From Flagellimonas sp. HMM57 (GTDB lineage: Bacteria; Bacteroidota; Bacteroidia; Flavobacteriales; Flavobacteriaceae), in the NCBI RefSeq assembly GCF_021390175.1, contig NZ_CP090004.1:930001-994000 (forward strand): a stretch of DNA of 64,000 nt, in the 5' to 3' direction. The first letter of the stretch is position 1. Every line of letters begins with the position of its first letter. The position numbers were made by a program, and so were the translations under genes. The notes beneath the pieces were generated by a model. The model worked only from the letters and a program-made list of their open reading frames with translations. It did not search any database and was not told where the DNA came from. Positions 19,741-28,374 of this stretch are shown here, piece by piece.

Positions 19741-20183
19741 GTGTCATTTCATATAATATTGTTTTTATCTTAGCCACTGAAATTAAAAACCTTTATTTTA
19801 TTACAAGAAAAATAATTAAAAGATTGTAAGTTTTTTACGATTAATATCATTTTAAATTCCACTTTTTTATGTTAAAGCAATAGATGTAAACAGGTAAGAC
19901 CATGAAAAACAAACCATTGAACAAAAGTTTGCCCACACTCAACACTCCTACTAAAAATCAAAAATTAACAATTATTTAATGCTGCTTCACTGATTAAATT
20001 CCTACAAATTAGAATTTGAAAAAAAATAAATTCCAAGTTCCAAACCATTTCAGCTTTTATTTGAAACCACCTTTTTAAGAGCGGAAGGAATTGAGGAAAA
20101 ACAACAACTTTATTGCTATTGAATTTTTAAGGTATTAAGAGAAGTAAAAGTATTTTTTTGGAAAAGGATGGTTTTCTAAGATT

Positions 20184-20206
20184 ATCTGTTGCCCCACTTA
20201 GGACTC
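20184..20206 (-). repeat. Partial duplicate of the tRNA-Gln 3' end, possible attachment-site scar
   Basis: ATCTGTTGCCCCACTTAGGA and the following CTC match ATCTGTTGACCCACTAGGAC and TC at 20299-20320, with one substitution and one inserted base. The shared part covers the acceptor strand, part of the T arm and a few flanking bases. Integrases often duplicate a tRNA 3' end. No integrase is visible here and only about 90 nt separate the copies. Confidence 0.45.
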
Positions 20207-20228
20207 CCTTCGGCTCCGCTCAGGATAA
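20203..20228. repeat. Dispersed intergenic repeat-like element, copy 1
   Basis: Contains CCCTTCGGCTCCGCTCAGG, close to CCCTTCGACTTAGCTCAGG at 48907-48925. The shared pattern CTTCG-ac-AGCTCAGG recurs between genes in many Bacteroidota genomes. Function unknown. Confidence 0.4.
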
Positions 20229-20257
20229 ACTTCTCGTCCTTCGCGATTGCTTGAAAC

Positions 20258-20291
20258 AAAAAATCCCGATTCCATTTGGAGCCGAGATTTT
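20258..20291 (-). terminator. Rho-independent terminator of tRNA-Gln
   Basis: On the reverse strand AAAATCTCGGCTCC, an AAAT loop and GGAATCGGGATTTT form a stem of about 14 pairs with one mismatch and two wobbles, followed by a T run. It begins 12 nt after the tRNA 3' end. Confidence 0.75.
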
Positions 20292-20303
20292 GCGCACTAT
20301 CTG

Positions 20304-20375
20304 TTGACCCACTAGGACTCGAACCTAGAACGACTGGACCAAAACCAGCTGTGTTGCCAATTACACCATGGGTCA
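20304..20375 (-). tRNA. tRNA-Gln(TTG)
   Basis: 72 nt on the reverse strand. The acceptor TGACCCA pairs with TGGGTCA, with discriminator A. The anticodon stem is GCTGG/CCAGT-like around the loop TTTTGGT, giving anticodon TTG (Gln). The T-arm loop TTCGAGT is present. CCA is not encoded. A canonical promoter lies upstream and a hairpin terminator downstream, so this is a single-gene unit. Confidence 0.95.
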
Positions 20376-20415
20376 TTACCAATACTAATACCGAACTTGT
20401 TTCAGTAAGAGCGTG

Positions 20416-20446
20416 CAAATTTAAAACAAACTTTGGTTTCGACAAA
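20416..20446 (-). promoter_or_regulatory. Promoter of tRNA-Gln (TTTG-N19-TAAATTTG)
   Basis: On the reverse strand TTTG (20446-20443), 19 nt, then TAAATTTG (20423-20416): both boxes match the Bacteroidota consensus at the standard spacing. The start should fall about 7-10 nt further on, some 30-35 nt before the tRNA. Confidence 0.8.
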
Positions 20447-20567
20447 TATTTTAATAAGATTCCAGACTAATTTTTCAATATGCCTCTATGTTAAAGCTTT
20501 TCCAAAAATGAACTACCTTCTCTACTATATTCACTAAATTCGCCCCAACTTGGTAAACACCAATTTT

Positions 20568-23500
20568 ATGTTTGCAAATGACTTCAAGAAATGGGACACC
20601 ATATTAGGGTGGTTCTCTTTTGCCATAGCCTTTATTGTTTATGCATTGACCGTAGAACCTACGGGCAGTTTTTGGGATGCAGGTGAATACATCACCACTT
20701 CGGCAAAATTACAGGTAGGACACCCTCCTGGCGCCCCACTCTTGCAAATGATTGGGGCTTTCTTTTCCATATTCGCTTTTGGTGACACTACTAAAATAGC
20801 TTTGATGGTAAATGCAGTTTCCATTGTGTCAAGTGCTTTTGCCGTATTGTTTACTTTTTGGACCATTACCAATTTGACCCGTAAACTTATTTCCAATAAA
20901 AAATCCATCACCAATAGTAAGGCCATTGCCATTTTTGGAAGCGGTCTAGTTGGCGCCTTGGCCTTTACTTTTTCAGATAGCTTTTGGTTCAATGCCGTGG
21001 AAACAGAAGTATATGCCATGGCAAGTTTAATCATGGCACTGTTGTTATGGCTTGGCCTAAAATGGACGGACAATCTTGAAGAACCCAGAGGTGACAGATG
21101 GTTATTGCTTATCTGTTTCTTGGTCGGCCTAACCTTTGGGATTCAATTTATGGGATTCTTGGCCATACCATCAATAGGGCTTCTATATTATTTTAAAAAG
21201 TACAAAGAGACAACGGTCAAGAATTTTCTGGTGGCTAATATCATAGTCATAACCTTATTGATGCTGGTCTATAAGTTTTCTTTGACCTATGTACTTCAAC
21301 TGTTTGGTTGGAGCGAAGTATTTTTCATCAACAATATTGGACTGCCGTTCAATTCTGGTTCCATAATTATGGGACTGCTGTTTATAGCTGCATTTTACTT
21401 TGGTCTTCGATACACAAGAAAAAACAATTTTCAGACGGCAAATACCATTGTTTTATGTTTAATGTTTCTCTTTTTGGGATTCTCTTCATGGCTTATGCTG
21501 CCCATTAGGGCAAATGCAAAGACCGTCGTAAACGAAAATGACCCATCTGATGCCCGTTCACTACTGGCATATTACAACAGGGAACAATATCCTGGGGTGG
21601 AAAGCCCTTTTTACGGGGCCTATTATTCAGACAGCTTTGCACCGGCTGGTGAGGACATTGATGATCGCCCTAAATATGAGAGAGATGAAAAACTGGGCAA
21701 ATACGTTATCGTCAACAACTATAAAGATGCCATTCAAGGGCCTAACAAAGACCATGTCGGTTTTCTTCCAAGGCTATGGAGCGACCAGCACGCAGAGAAT
21801 TATATGCGCCATTTTGGAGTGTTGGAGTTTCGAATAAAATCGGAATATATCTCTAACAATGAGCTAAGACAAGCGGTATCCCAATTTAAAAGTGCCTATT
21901 CCCAAGGTGAACTGGACACTGAGCAGTATATGCGATTTTTACGGGAGTTTAGTGAATACATAGACGTTGAACCGCCCACTTTGGGACAAAACCTTAAATA
22001 TCTTTTCCAATTTCAATTTGGCTACATGTACATGCGCTATTTCATGTGGAATTTTGTCGGAAGGCAGAACGACATTCAGGGCAGGTATGACGAAAATGGA
22101 AATTGGTTGAGCGGTATCGGATTTGTCGACAGTCTTCGTCTGGGGAGTCAGAACAACCTTCCCAAAGATTGGAAAAACAACAAAGGAAGAAACACCTATT
22201 TCTTTTTGCCCTTGTTGTTGGGGATTATTGGCATCGTCTTTCAGGTTTCAAAAAACCCAAAACATTTTTGGGTGCTCTTTGTTTTTTTCATGTTCACCGG
22301 ACTTGCCATACAATTTTACACAAACCCTTACATATTTCAACCCAGGGAACGTGACTATTCCCTCGTGGGCTCTTTTTATGTATTCTGCATATGGATAGGC
22401 ATTGGGGTTTATGGCCTTTTTGATGAGTTCAAAAAATTGCTTTCAGCAAAAATAGCAGCTCCTGCCATAACCACATTATGTCTTTTGGCCGTGCCTTTTT
22501 TAATGGCCTTTCAGAATTGGGATGATCACGACAGATCAAATCGTTACACGGCCAATTCTACGGCAAAAGCTTATTTAGATTCGACCCAAGAAGATGCAGG
22601 AGCGATTTTGTTTACCATTGGAGACAATGATACCTTTCCCTTATGGTATGCCCAAGAAATTGAAGGCCATAGAACCGATGTCCGTATCGTGAATACAAGT
22701 CTTTTTGCCACGGATTGGTATATAGACCAAATGAAGCGCAAAGCATACGAGAGCGACCCTATCCCTTCCCAGCTCACACATGATAAGTATCGATATGGTT
22801 CCAGGGATGCTGTATATTACCAAGGTGTTACCGAAAATCGTTGGAACGTTAAGGACTTTGTAAATTGGATTGGAAGCGACAAACCCCAAACAAAATTCAA
22901 GTACCTATTGGAAAAACAGGGAGCTGACCTAAGCGCTTACTCCGATAGCAATTTGGATATTGTATATTACCCAACAAATAAGTTAAGAATCCCTGTCAAC
23001 AAGGAGAATGTTTTAAAAAGTGGACTGGTCAAAGAAAAGGATTCCGCTTTGATTGTGGACTATATCGATATTGATCTTCCATCAGTATTGCCAAAAAACC
23101 GAATCTTGATGCTCGATTTGATTGCAAACAACGATTGGAAAAGACCTATCTATTTTTCTGGTGGCAGCTTTGATAGTGCCGAATATATTTGGATGAAGGA
23201 TTATCTTCAGCTGGATGGATTGGTATACAAATTGGTTCCCATAAAAACCAAAAATCGAAACTCTTTTGAAATGGGACGCATCGATAGCGACCTAATGTAC
23301 GATATCGTCAAAAAATGGGATTGGGGAAATTCTGGCGGCGATATTTACCATGACACCCAAACACGTTCTCAAGGATTATCGTTTAGGAGCAATCTAGCAA
23401 GATTAATGGAAACCTTGATTGCTGAGAACAAAATTGAAAAGGCAAAGGACATCATCGATATAGCAATGACCAATATACCGGTTGAGCATTTTTATTTTTA

Positions 23501-23894
23501 TGCTTTCGTTGAACCTTTCGTAGATGGTTATTACAAAGTAGGTGAAACGGAAAAGGCAAGAGCTCTTTTCGAAAAATTGAAGTTGATATACCAAGACCGT
23601 TTGCAGTATTATTCAGGGATACCTTTGGATGAGCAGTATGAGAAAATTGATGATATTTTATCCGATATGCAGGCTTATCGTAGGAACATAGACATTCTTA
23701 TTGAAAATCAGGATAGGGAACTCGCAGAATCAGAAACCATAATCTTCAATGAGTATATTGATAAGTTTTCTCAATTTATCGGTGAAGAAGAAGAGGAAAT
23801 TTTTGAAGAACCCATATTAGACCCAGATTTGCAGGACTCCGTTCCATTGGACAGTACCCAACTTATGGATACAGTTTCCAAGGTGGATCAATAA
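20568..23894 (+). CDS. GT117-family membrane glycosyltransferase (DUF2723, protein O-mannosyltransferase type)
   Basis: 1108 residues from the ATG at 20568; a TTG at 20550 is in frame but less likely. The N-terminal half is a GT-C-like polytopic membrane domain with the DUF2723 hallmark TVEPTGSFWDAGEYITTSAKLQVGHPPGAP just after the first helix, where acidic residues face the active site. The second half is soluble (from about residue 650) and contains GDNDTFPLWYAQEIEGHRTDVRIVN, plus helical repeats near the end and an acidic tail. In Bacteroidota this family starts general protein O-glycosylation of exported proteins, probably using a lipid-linked sugar. It is monocistronic. Substrate sugar cannot be read from sequence. 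Confidence 0.9.
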   Translation: MFANDFKKWDTILGWFSFAIAFIVYALTVEPTGSFWDAGEYITTSAKLQVGHPPGAPLLQMIGAFFSIFAFGDTTKIALMVNAVSIVSSAFAVLFTFWTITNLTRKLISNKKSITNSKAIAIFGSGLVGALAFTFSDSFWFNAVETEVYAMASLIMALLLWLGLKWTDNLEEPRGDRWLLLICFLVGLTFGIQFMGFLAIPSIGLLYYFKKYKETTVKNFLVANIIVITLLMLVYKFSLTYVLQLFGWSEVFFINNIGLPFNSGSIIMGLLFIAAFYFGLRYTRKNNFQTANTIVLCLMFLFLGFSSWLMLPIRANAKTVVNENDPSDARSLLAYYNREQYPGVESPFYGAYYSDSFAPAGEDIDDRPKYERDEKLGKYVIVNNYKDAIQGPNKDHVGFLPRLWSDQHAENYMRHFGVLEFRIKSEYISNNELRQAVSQFKSAYSQGELDTEQYMRFLREFSEYIDVEPPTLGQNLKYLFQFQFGYMYMRYFMWNFVGRQNDIQGRYDENGNWLSGIGFVDSLRLGSQNNLPKDWKNNKGRNTYFFLPLLLGIIGIVFQVSKNPKHFWVLFVFFMFTGLAIQFYTNPYIFQPRERDYSLVGSFYVFCIWIGIGVYGLFDEFKKLLSAKIAAPAITTLCLLAVPFLMAFQNWDDHDRSNRYTANSTAKAYLDSTQEDAGAILFTIGDNDTFPLWYAQEIEGHRTDVRIVNTSLFATDWYIDQMKRKAYESDPIPSQLTHDKYRYGSRDAVYYQGVTENRWNVKDFVNWIGSDKPQTKFKYLLEKQGADLSAYSDSNLDIVYYPTNKLRIPVNKENVLKSGLVKEKDSALIVDYIDIDLPSVLPKNRILMLDLIANNDWKRPIYFSGGSFDSAEYIWMKDYLQLDGLVYKLVPIKTKNRNSFEMGRIDSDLMYDIVKKWDWGNSGGDIYHDTQTRSQGLSFRSNLARLMETLIAENKIEKAKDIIDIAMTNIPVEHFYFYAFVEPFVDGYYKVGETEKARALFEKLKLIYQDRLQYYSGIPLDEQYEKIDDILSDMQAYRRNIDILIENQDRELAESETIIFNEYIDKFSQFIGEEEEEIFEEPILDPDLQDSVPLDSTQLMDTVSKVDQ

Positions 23895-23988
23895 TTCAAC
23901 AGCATTTCTTTCTAAAAAACTTTTGTTAAAAGTCGAAAGCTTTTACTGAAAAATCGACTATGGTTTAAATTTAAAAATAATCATAGCG

Positions 23989-24633
23989 ATGACACTTACA
24001 GAAGAGCTTACAAAAAAACGCGAAAACTCATCAAAGGCAATCCCCCAAGATAAGTATGCCATAATGCAACAGAGCACAAAGGCCCTTTTAGATGCCAATA
24101 TTTCAGAAAAAGCCACAACAACAGGTGATGTTCTACCAGATTTTGAACTTCCAGATGAACATGAAAATCAAGTCCATTTAAACGAACTACTGCAAAACGA
24201 ATACCTTATACTTTCCTTTTACCGTGGAGGTTGGTGTCCCTATTGTAATATGGAACTTAGAGCCTTGCAACAATTCTCGGAAGAGTTTAAGAAATTAGGT
24301 GCGGATTTGGTAGCCATTTCGCCGGAGACCCCAGATAATTCATTGACAACTTCTGAGAAAAATGAACTGCAATTCAAGGTACTTAGTGACATCAACAATA
24401 CATATGCAAAAAAGTTAAACCTAACCTTTCAGATGCCAGAAAACCTAAAGGAAGTTTATCATTCCTTTGGACTTCACGTAGACAAGTATAATGGCAACAC
24501 CGATTATGAACTTCCGATGCCGGCTACCTATGTTATTGATAAGAGCAAAGCCGTTGTCTATCATTTTGTTTCGGAGAACTACACAAAACGGTTGGACCCA
24601 AAGAATATTTTGGATTTCTTGAAGAAGAAATAA
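23989..24633 (+). CDS. Peroxiredoxin-like (AhpC/TSA family) protein
   Basis: 214 residues. The thioredoxin-fold core starts near residue 48 (PDFELPDEHENQVHLNELL) and holds FYRGGWCPYCNMELRAL. Here Cys81 would be the peroxidatic cysteine and Cys84 forms a CPYC pair. This matches the peroxiredoxin-like family, which reduces peroxides with thiols, rather than classical AhpC. There is no signal peptide, so it should be cytoplasmic. It is single-gene and converges on a thioredoxin-like gene with a shared terminator; the pairing suggests thiol or oxidant metabolism. Confidence 0.85.
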   Translation: MTLTEELTKKRENSSKAIPQDKYAIMQQSTKALLDANISEKATTTGDVLPDFELPDEHENQVHLNELLQNEYLILSFYRGGWCPYCNMELRALQQFSEEFKKLGADLVAISPETPDNSLTTSEKNELQFKVLSDINNTYAKKLNLTFQMPENLKEVYHSFGLHVDKYNGNTDYELPMPATYVIDKSKAVVYHFVSENYTKRLDPKNILDFLKKK

Positions 24634-24646
24634 TAAAAAGGAAAAT

Positions 24647-24680
24647 AAATACCGTCTATAATTTTAGGCGGTATTTTTAA
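24647..24680. terminator. Bidirectional hairpin terminator
   Basis: AAATACCGTC (24647-24656) pairs with GGCGGTATTT (24667-24676) through one G-T wobble, with a T run to the right and A-rich DNA to the left. It serves the convergent peroxiredoxin and thioredoxin genes; the thioredoxin stop overlaps the T run. Confidence 0.75.
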
Positions 24681-24973
24681 ATATACTCGTTAAGAATGCC
24701 AATCAACGTGTTGGCATCTTGTTCCCCACTTTGCCTCCATACCATTTCGCCTTTTTTGTAAATCATCAAAGTAGGCAATCCCTTTATGCGTAGGGCCTGT
24801 GAAAGCTCTTTGTTTTTATCAACGTCGATTTTAATCACTTTCCCTTTGTCACCAAGTGCAGCTGCAACGTCTCGAAGGACGGGGTGCATAGAAGTAGATT
24901 GATCGTTCCATTCCGCATAAAAGTCCAGTAATACAGGTACTTTTAAATCTATAAGTTCACCAAATTTAGACAT
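24677..24973 (-). CDS. Thioredoxin-fold protein lacking the CXXC active site
   Basis: 98 residues with a full thioredoxin fold: VPVLLDFYAEW, KGKVIKIDVDKN, LRIKGLPTLMIYKKGE with the conserved cis-proline (about residue 67), and a C-terminal helix. The active site WCGPC is replaced by WNDQS (residues 22-26) and there is no cysteine anywhere in the protein. It therefore cannot act as a dithiol reductase and more likely binds or folds partners. The rest of the fold is well kept, which argues against decay. A possible -7 box lies 24 nt upstream. Function unknown. Confidence 0.88.
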   Translation of the reverse strand: MSKFGELIDLKVPVLLDFYAEWNDQSTSMHPVLRDVAAALGDKGKVIKIDVDKNKELSQALRIKGLPTLMIYKKGEMVWRQSGEQDANTLIGILNEYI

Positions 24974-24996
24974 ATTGAGTTCTTCGGTTTACCAAT

Positions 24997-25004
24997 CAAA
25001 AGTA
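24997..25004 (-). promoter_or_regulatory. Possible -7 element of the thioredoxin-fold gene
   Basis: The reverse strand reads TACTTTTG, matching TAnnTTTG, 24 nt before the ATG at 24973. No TTTG is found at the -33 position. Confidence 0.35.
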
Positions 25005-25065
25005 AGAAAATTTGTTAAAATTTTGCTTTAAGCACGATTGTACGAAGAAGGATTGGGCGTTAAAT

Positions 25066-26292
25066 TCACGTTAAACCTTTCTTTTTAAGGGTAATTACGG
25101 AAATCTCGGGCCAAATACCAACACGACCTGGATACCCAATAAAGCCAAAACCACGGTTAACATTGATAAACTGCCCAAGTTCCTCATAAATGCCAGCCCA
25201 ATATTTGTAGCGCCATTTTACAGGACTCCATTTTATCCAACCTGGAATCTCCACACCAAATTGCATTCCATGTGTGTGTCCACTTAACGTTAAGTGATAA
25301 TGATACTCATCATTTATGACAACATCTTCCCAATGTGAAGGATCATGGCTCATTAAAATTTTAAAATCATCTTTGGAAATTCCCTTTTTGGCTTTTTCCA
25401 AGTCCCCGGCCTTTTTAAATCCGCCCCTGCCCCAGTTCTCAACACCGAGCAAGGCAATTTTTGCCCCATCCTTTTCTAGGTACCTATGCGAATCCAGCAG
25501 TAGGTCAAAACCCATTTCTTTTTGAAGGTTTTTTAAATCTTGTAGATTCTTCGCTTTTTCAGTTTCGGAATCCCAAGCAACATAATCGCCATAGTCATGA
25601 TTTCCCAAAACAGAGTACACTCCGTCTTTGGCATCCAGTGTAGAAAACAACTCTGCCCATGGTCGCATCTCTTCGGCTTTATTGTTGACCATGTCCCCAG
25701 TGAACAGAATAACATCACTTTGCTGTTTATTGATCAAATCGATTCCGTAAGCCACTTTTTCTCGATTGTCAAAACTACCACTATGAACATCTGAAATCTG
25801 AGTGATTTGATACCCATCAAAGGCCGTGGGAAGGTCATCGAACTCAAGTTGATAGTTTAGTACTTTGTAGTTGTACTTACCTTTATACATTCCCATGAGT
25901 AGCGCACCAAATGGTAAAGCGGCAACACCGAGAGCGATCAAACTTAAAAACCTCCTTCTGGATGGAATGCTAAATTCCTTTCGAGTACCGAACACTTTTT
26001 GGTACATTCCTACAAAAAGCCTAAAAATATCTTCACCGAACAAAAAGATAATCGTAATAATCTGAAAAGAAAGCATAGCCAAAAGAAAACCAAAGGCGTA
26101 GCTTTTTGGTTTACTTAAGACCCGACCACCGTCCGTTCCTGCAAATTGATACAGAAAATTAGCAATGACCAATATATATAGTGTTATAAATAGATAGTGT
26201 ACCCATGGATATCGAGAAGCAGTTTTAACAGCCTGGAAAGAGTAAAAGCCAAGAACCAAATAGATACCAATAAAAATAATCCAACGAAGCAT
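25066..26292 (-). CDS. Membrane-anchored calcineurin-like metallophosphoesterase, copy 1
   Basis: 408 residues. About four N-terminal membrane helices (residues 1-100) are followed by SRRRFLSLIALGVAALP, a further hydrophobic segment with arginines ahead of it. The catalytic domain has the metallophosphoesterase motifs DVHSG (168), GDMVNN (about 199), GNHDYG (about 232) and SGHTHG (about 339). The layout matches the YaeI/YkuE-like group of membrane-bound phosphoesterases; known relatives act on UDP-diacylglucosamine or other phosphoesters, but the substrate here is not readable. The next gene upstream is a close paralogue of nearly equal length, so this is a tandem duplication. Confidence 0.88.
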   Translation of the reverse strand: MLRWIIFIGIYLVLGFYSFQAVKTASRYPWVHYLFITLYILVIANFLYQFAGTDGGRVLSKPKSYAFGFLLAMLSFQIITIIFLFGEDIFRLFVGMYQKVFGTRKEFSIPSRRRFLSLIALGVAALPFGALLMGMYKGKYNYKVLNYQLEFDDLPTAFDGYQITQISDVHSGSFDNREKVAYGIDLINKQQSDVILFTGDMVNNKAEEMRPWAELFSTLDAKDGVYSVLGNHDYGDYVAWDSETEKAKNLQDLKNLQKEMGFDLLLDSHRYLEKDGAKIALLGVENWGRGGFKKAGDLEKAKKGISKDDFKILMSHDPSHWEDVVINDEYHYHLTLSGHTHGMQFGVEIPGWIKWSPVKWRYKYWAGIYEELGQFINVNRGFGFIGYPGRVGIWPEISVITLKKKGLT

Positions 26293-26341
26293 AGTAGTTT
26301 TTTTACGAATTTATTTGTTTCAACTAAGAATCTGGTAATTT

Positions 26342-27562
26342 CTAACTATTAAGAATTCTTTTTTTTAACGTGAATACGGAGATTTCGGGCCAAATGCCTA
26401 ATCTACCGGGAAATCCTGTATATCCAAATCCTCTGTTCACATTCAAATATTGATTCTTTTCCTTGTATAGCCCTGCCCAGTATTTGAACCCATGCCGTAT
26501 AGGTGTCCATTGGAATTCTCCCGGAACCTCTATACCAAACTGCATACCATGCGTGTGCCCGCAGAGGGTAAGCGGAACATGCTTTTCATGGTCAATGACT
26601 TCGAATTGCCAGTGCGAAGGGTCATGAGTCATCAATATATTGAAACTATTTTCATCTAATCCTGAAAAAGCCTTACTTAAATCACCATTTTTCATCAAAC
26701 TGTCATATCCCCAATACTCTACACCAATCAAACAAAGCTTTTGATTATTTCTTGTCAGCAACCTATTCTCATTGCAAAGCAAATCAAAACCCATTTCTTT
26801 TTGATGTTGCTTCAGTAGTTCAAAATCAGCTTCTTTTTCTTTTTGGGAAGGCCAATAAACATAATCCCCATAGTCATGGTTTCCAAGAATGGAATACTTA
26901 CCATCTTTTGCCGTTAACGATGAAAATAATGTCTTCCATTCATCTATTTCGTTTGCACGTCTATCCACAAAATCCCCTGTAAACAATATAACATCCGCTT
27001 GCTGCTGATTTATGAGTTTAACGGCATCTCCAACTTCATCGTGATTATCCAATCCTCCACAGTGAAAATCGGATATATGGACAATTTTATAACCATCGAA
27101 AGCCTCGGGCAAATCTTGAAAATCGAGGACATATTCAAATACCCTAAAATTGTACCTGCCTTTGTAAATGCTATAGACCAAAGTTGCAAACGGAATTGCC
27201 CCAATACCAAGTGCCAATTTTGAAATAAAACCCCGTCTGGATGGCATCTTTGAGGAATCCTTTTTCTTCTTGTTGAAGATATAACTGCCAAATCGAAAAA
27301 TATCCTCAAAGAAAAGTAAGCCGCTTATCAACATCAGAAAAAGATAAAAAGCAAAAAAGAGCGCAAAACCAACTAGTTTTTCGGGAACCACAAACACATT
27401 TGAAATATCAAGAGCAATTTCAAAAACAAAATATACGGCAGTAGCTAAGATGAGTACCCAATATACAATATGAACCATAGCATTCTTGCTCAACTTCTTA
27501 AAAGCTTGAAAAGCATAGAACGCAAAAAACAAAAATGTAGCCAGTAGAAAAAGACGTGTCAT
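26342..27562 (-). CDS. Membrane-anchored calcineurin-like metallophosphoesterase, copy 2
   Basis: 406 residues, with the same architecture as its neighbour: N-terminal helices, SRRGFISKLALGIGAIPF, then DFHCGG, GDFVDRRANE, GNHDYGDYVYW and CGHTHGMQFG. Both copies end in nearly identical text (RGFG, GYPGRVGIWPEIS versus GFPGRLGIWPEIS). The 49-nt gap between them suggests one transcript. All metal-binding residues are present in both, so both could be active. Divergence is high enough to suggest an old duplication with different substrates or conditions. Confidence 0.88.
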   Translation of the reverse strand: MTRLFLLATFLFFAFYAFQAFKKLSKNAMVHIVYWVLILATAVYFVFEIALDISNVFVVPEKLVGFALFFAFYLFLMLISGLLFFEDIFRFGSYIFNKKKKDSSKMPSRRGFISKLALGIGAIPFATLVYSIYKGRYNFRVFEYVLDFQDLPEAFDGYKIVHISDFHCGGLDNHDEVGDAVKLINQQQADVILFTGDFVDRRANEIDEWKTLFSSLTAKDGKYSILGNHDYGDYVYWPSQKEKEADFELLKQHQKEMGFDLLCNENRLLTRNNQKLCLIGVEYWGYDSLMKNGDLSKAFSGLDENSFNILMTHDPSHWQFEVIDHEKHVPLTLCGHTHGMQFGIEVPGEFQWTPIRHGFKYWAGLYKEKNQYLNVNRGFGYTGFPGRLGIWPEISVFTLKKRILNS

Positions 27563-27612
27563 CTTTTTTTACAAAGATATTTCATTAGCTAAGGTGTAGA
27601 ATTATTTGACTA

Positions 27613-28334
27613 TTATTTAACGCTCTTCACAATCTCACTAATAGTACCGCTGTTCGATATAGCTACATGACCTTCCTTTAGATGCGCCTCAGAATTCATT
27701 GCAACTTTATCGTCCATGTCAATGAGATTCCCAAAAGAAGTTCCAGAAAGATGAAGGGCCTTCAGTTTAGCATTTTTAAACTTAAGGGCATTTTCAATTC
27801 GTATTCCTCCCCAGCCATAACAGTGCATTTTTTTGAGATGGCATTGAGCTCTGAAAGTAAATCCAATCCCTTTTCGGCAGAAACTTCACCTCCCGAACTT
27901 AAAATATAATCTGCTCCCAGTTTTTCCAAACAGGTAAAGGTTTCCTTAGGGTTAATGACCCAATCGAAAGCGCGGTGAAATGTGAACTTCAATGGCTTAG
28001 AAAGTGATAACAATTGTTGTGTCCTTTCAATATCCAAAGTAAAATTGGAATGAAGCATTCCGCTAACTATACCTTCTACTCCAATTTGTTTGCAAAAGAT
28101 AATATCTCGCTTCATTACTTCAAACTCCAAATCCGAGTAGGTGAAGTGTCCACTTCGTGGTCGAATCAAGATATGAACTGGAATATCCAAACGCTCTTTT
28201 ACCATTTCGATCAATCCGTGCGAAGGTGTAATCCCTCCCACCCCAAGTTCTGAGCAAAGTTCAATGCGGTCTGCCCCTGCCTTCTGTGCATTAACAGCAG
28301 ATTCCAAAGAATTGGCACAAACTTCTACAAGCAT
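27613..28334 (-). pseudogene. cutC: cutC, copper homeostasis protein family, disrupted by a one-base frameshift
   Basis: The first part, from the ATG at 28334 (MLVEVCANSLESAVNAQKAGADRIELC), is a clear CutC TIM-barrel protein running to CTVMAG. There the frame goes wrong (EEYELKMPLS...), while the next frame carries on with GGIRIENALKFKNAKLKALHLSGTSF up to the stop at 27613. Restoring one G in the GGGG run (plus-strand CCCC at 27809-27812) gives a continuous protein of about 240 residues, the normal CutC length. So this is either a recent true mutation or a sequencing error in a homopolymer. An asparaginase-family gene diverges 40 nt away. Confidence 0.85.
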
Positions 28335-28374
28335 ATTATTATATTTATGTGCACTAAAAATAAACAACCAATAC

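Larger units (their letters stand above)
19741..20303. other. Gene-free AT-rich stretch
   Basis: No credible coding frame on either strand up to the tRNA. It holds many A/T runs, a partial copy of the tRNA-Gln 3' end (20184-20206), a dispersed-repeat-like piece (20203-20228) and the tRNA terminator (20258-20291). It separates the RHS accessory region from the conserved genes to the right. Confidence 0.6.

Noticed and set aside
20182..20445. Minus-strand ORF of 87 codons over the tRNA-Gln unit
   Set aside because: It runs through the tRNA, its promoter and its terminator and cannot be a protein gene.
28264..28374. Upstream extension of the asparaginase-family gene
   Set aside because: It would overlap cutC and bury the export signal; the ATG at 28375 gives a proper signal peptide.
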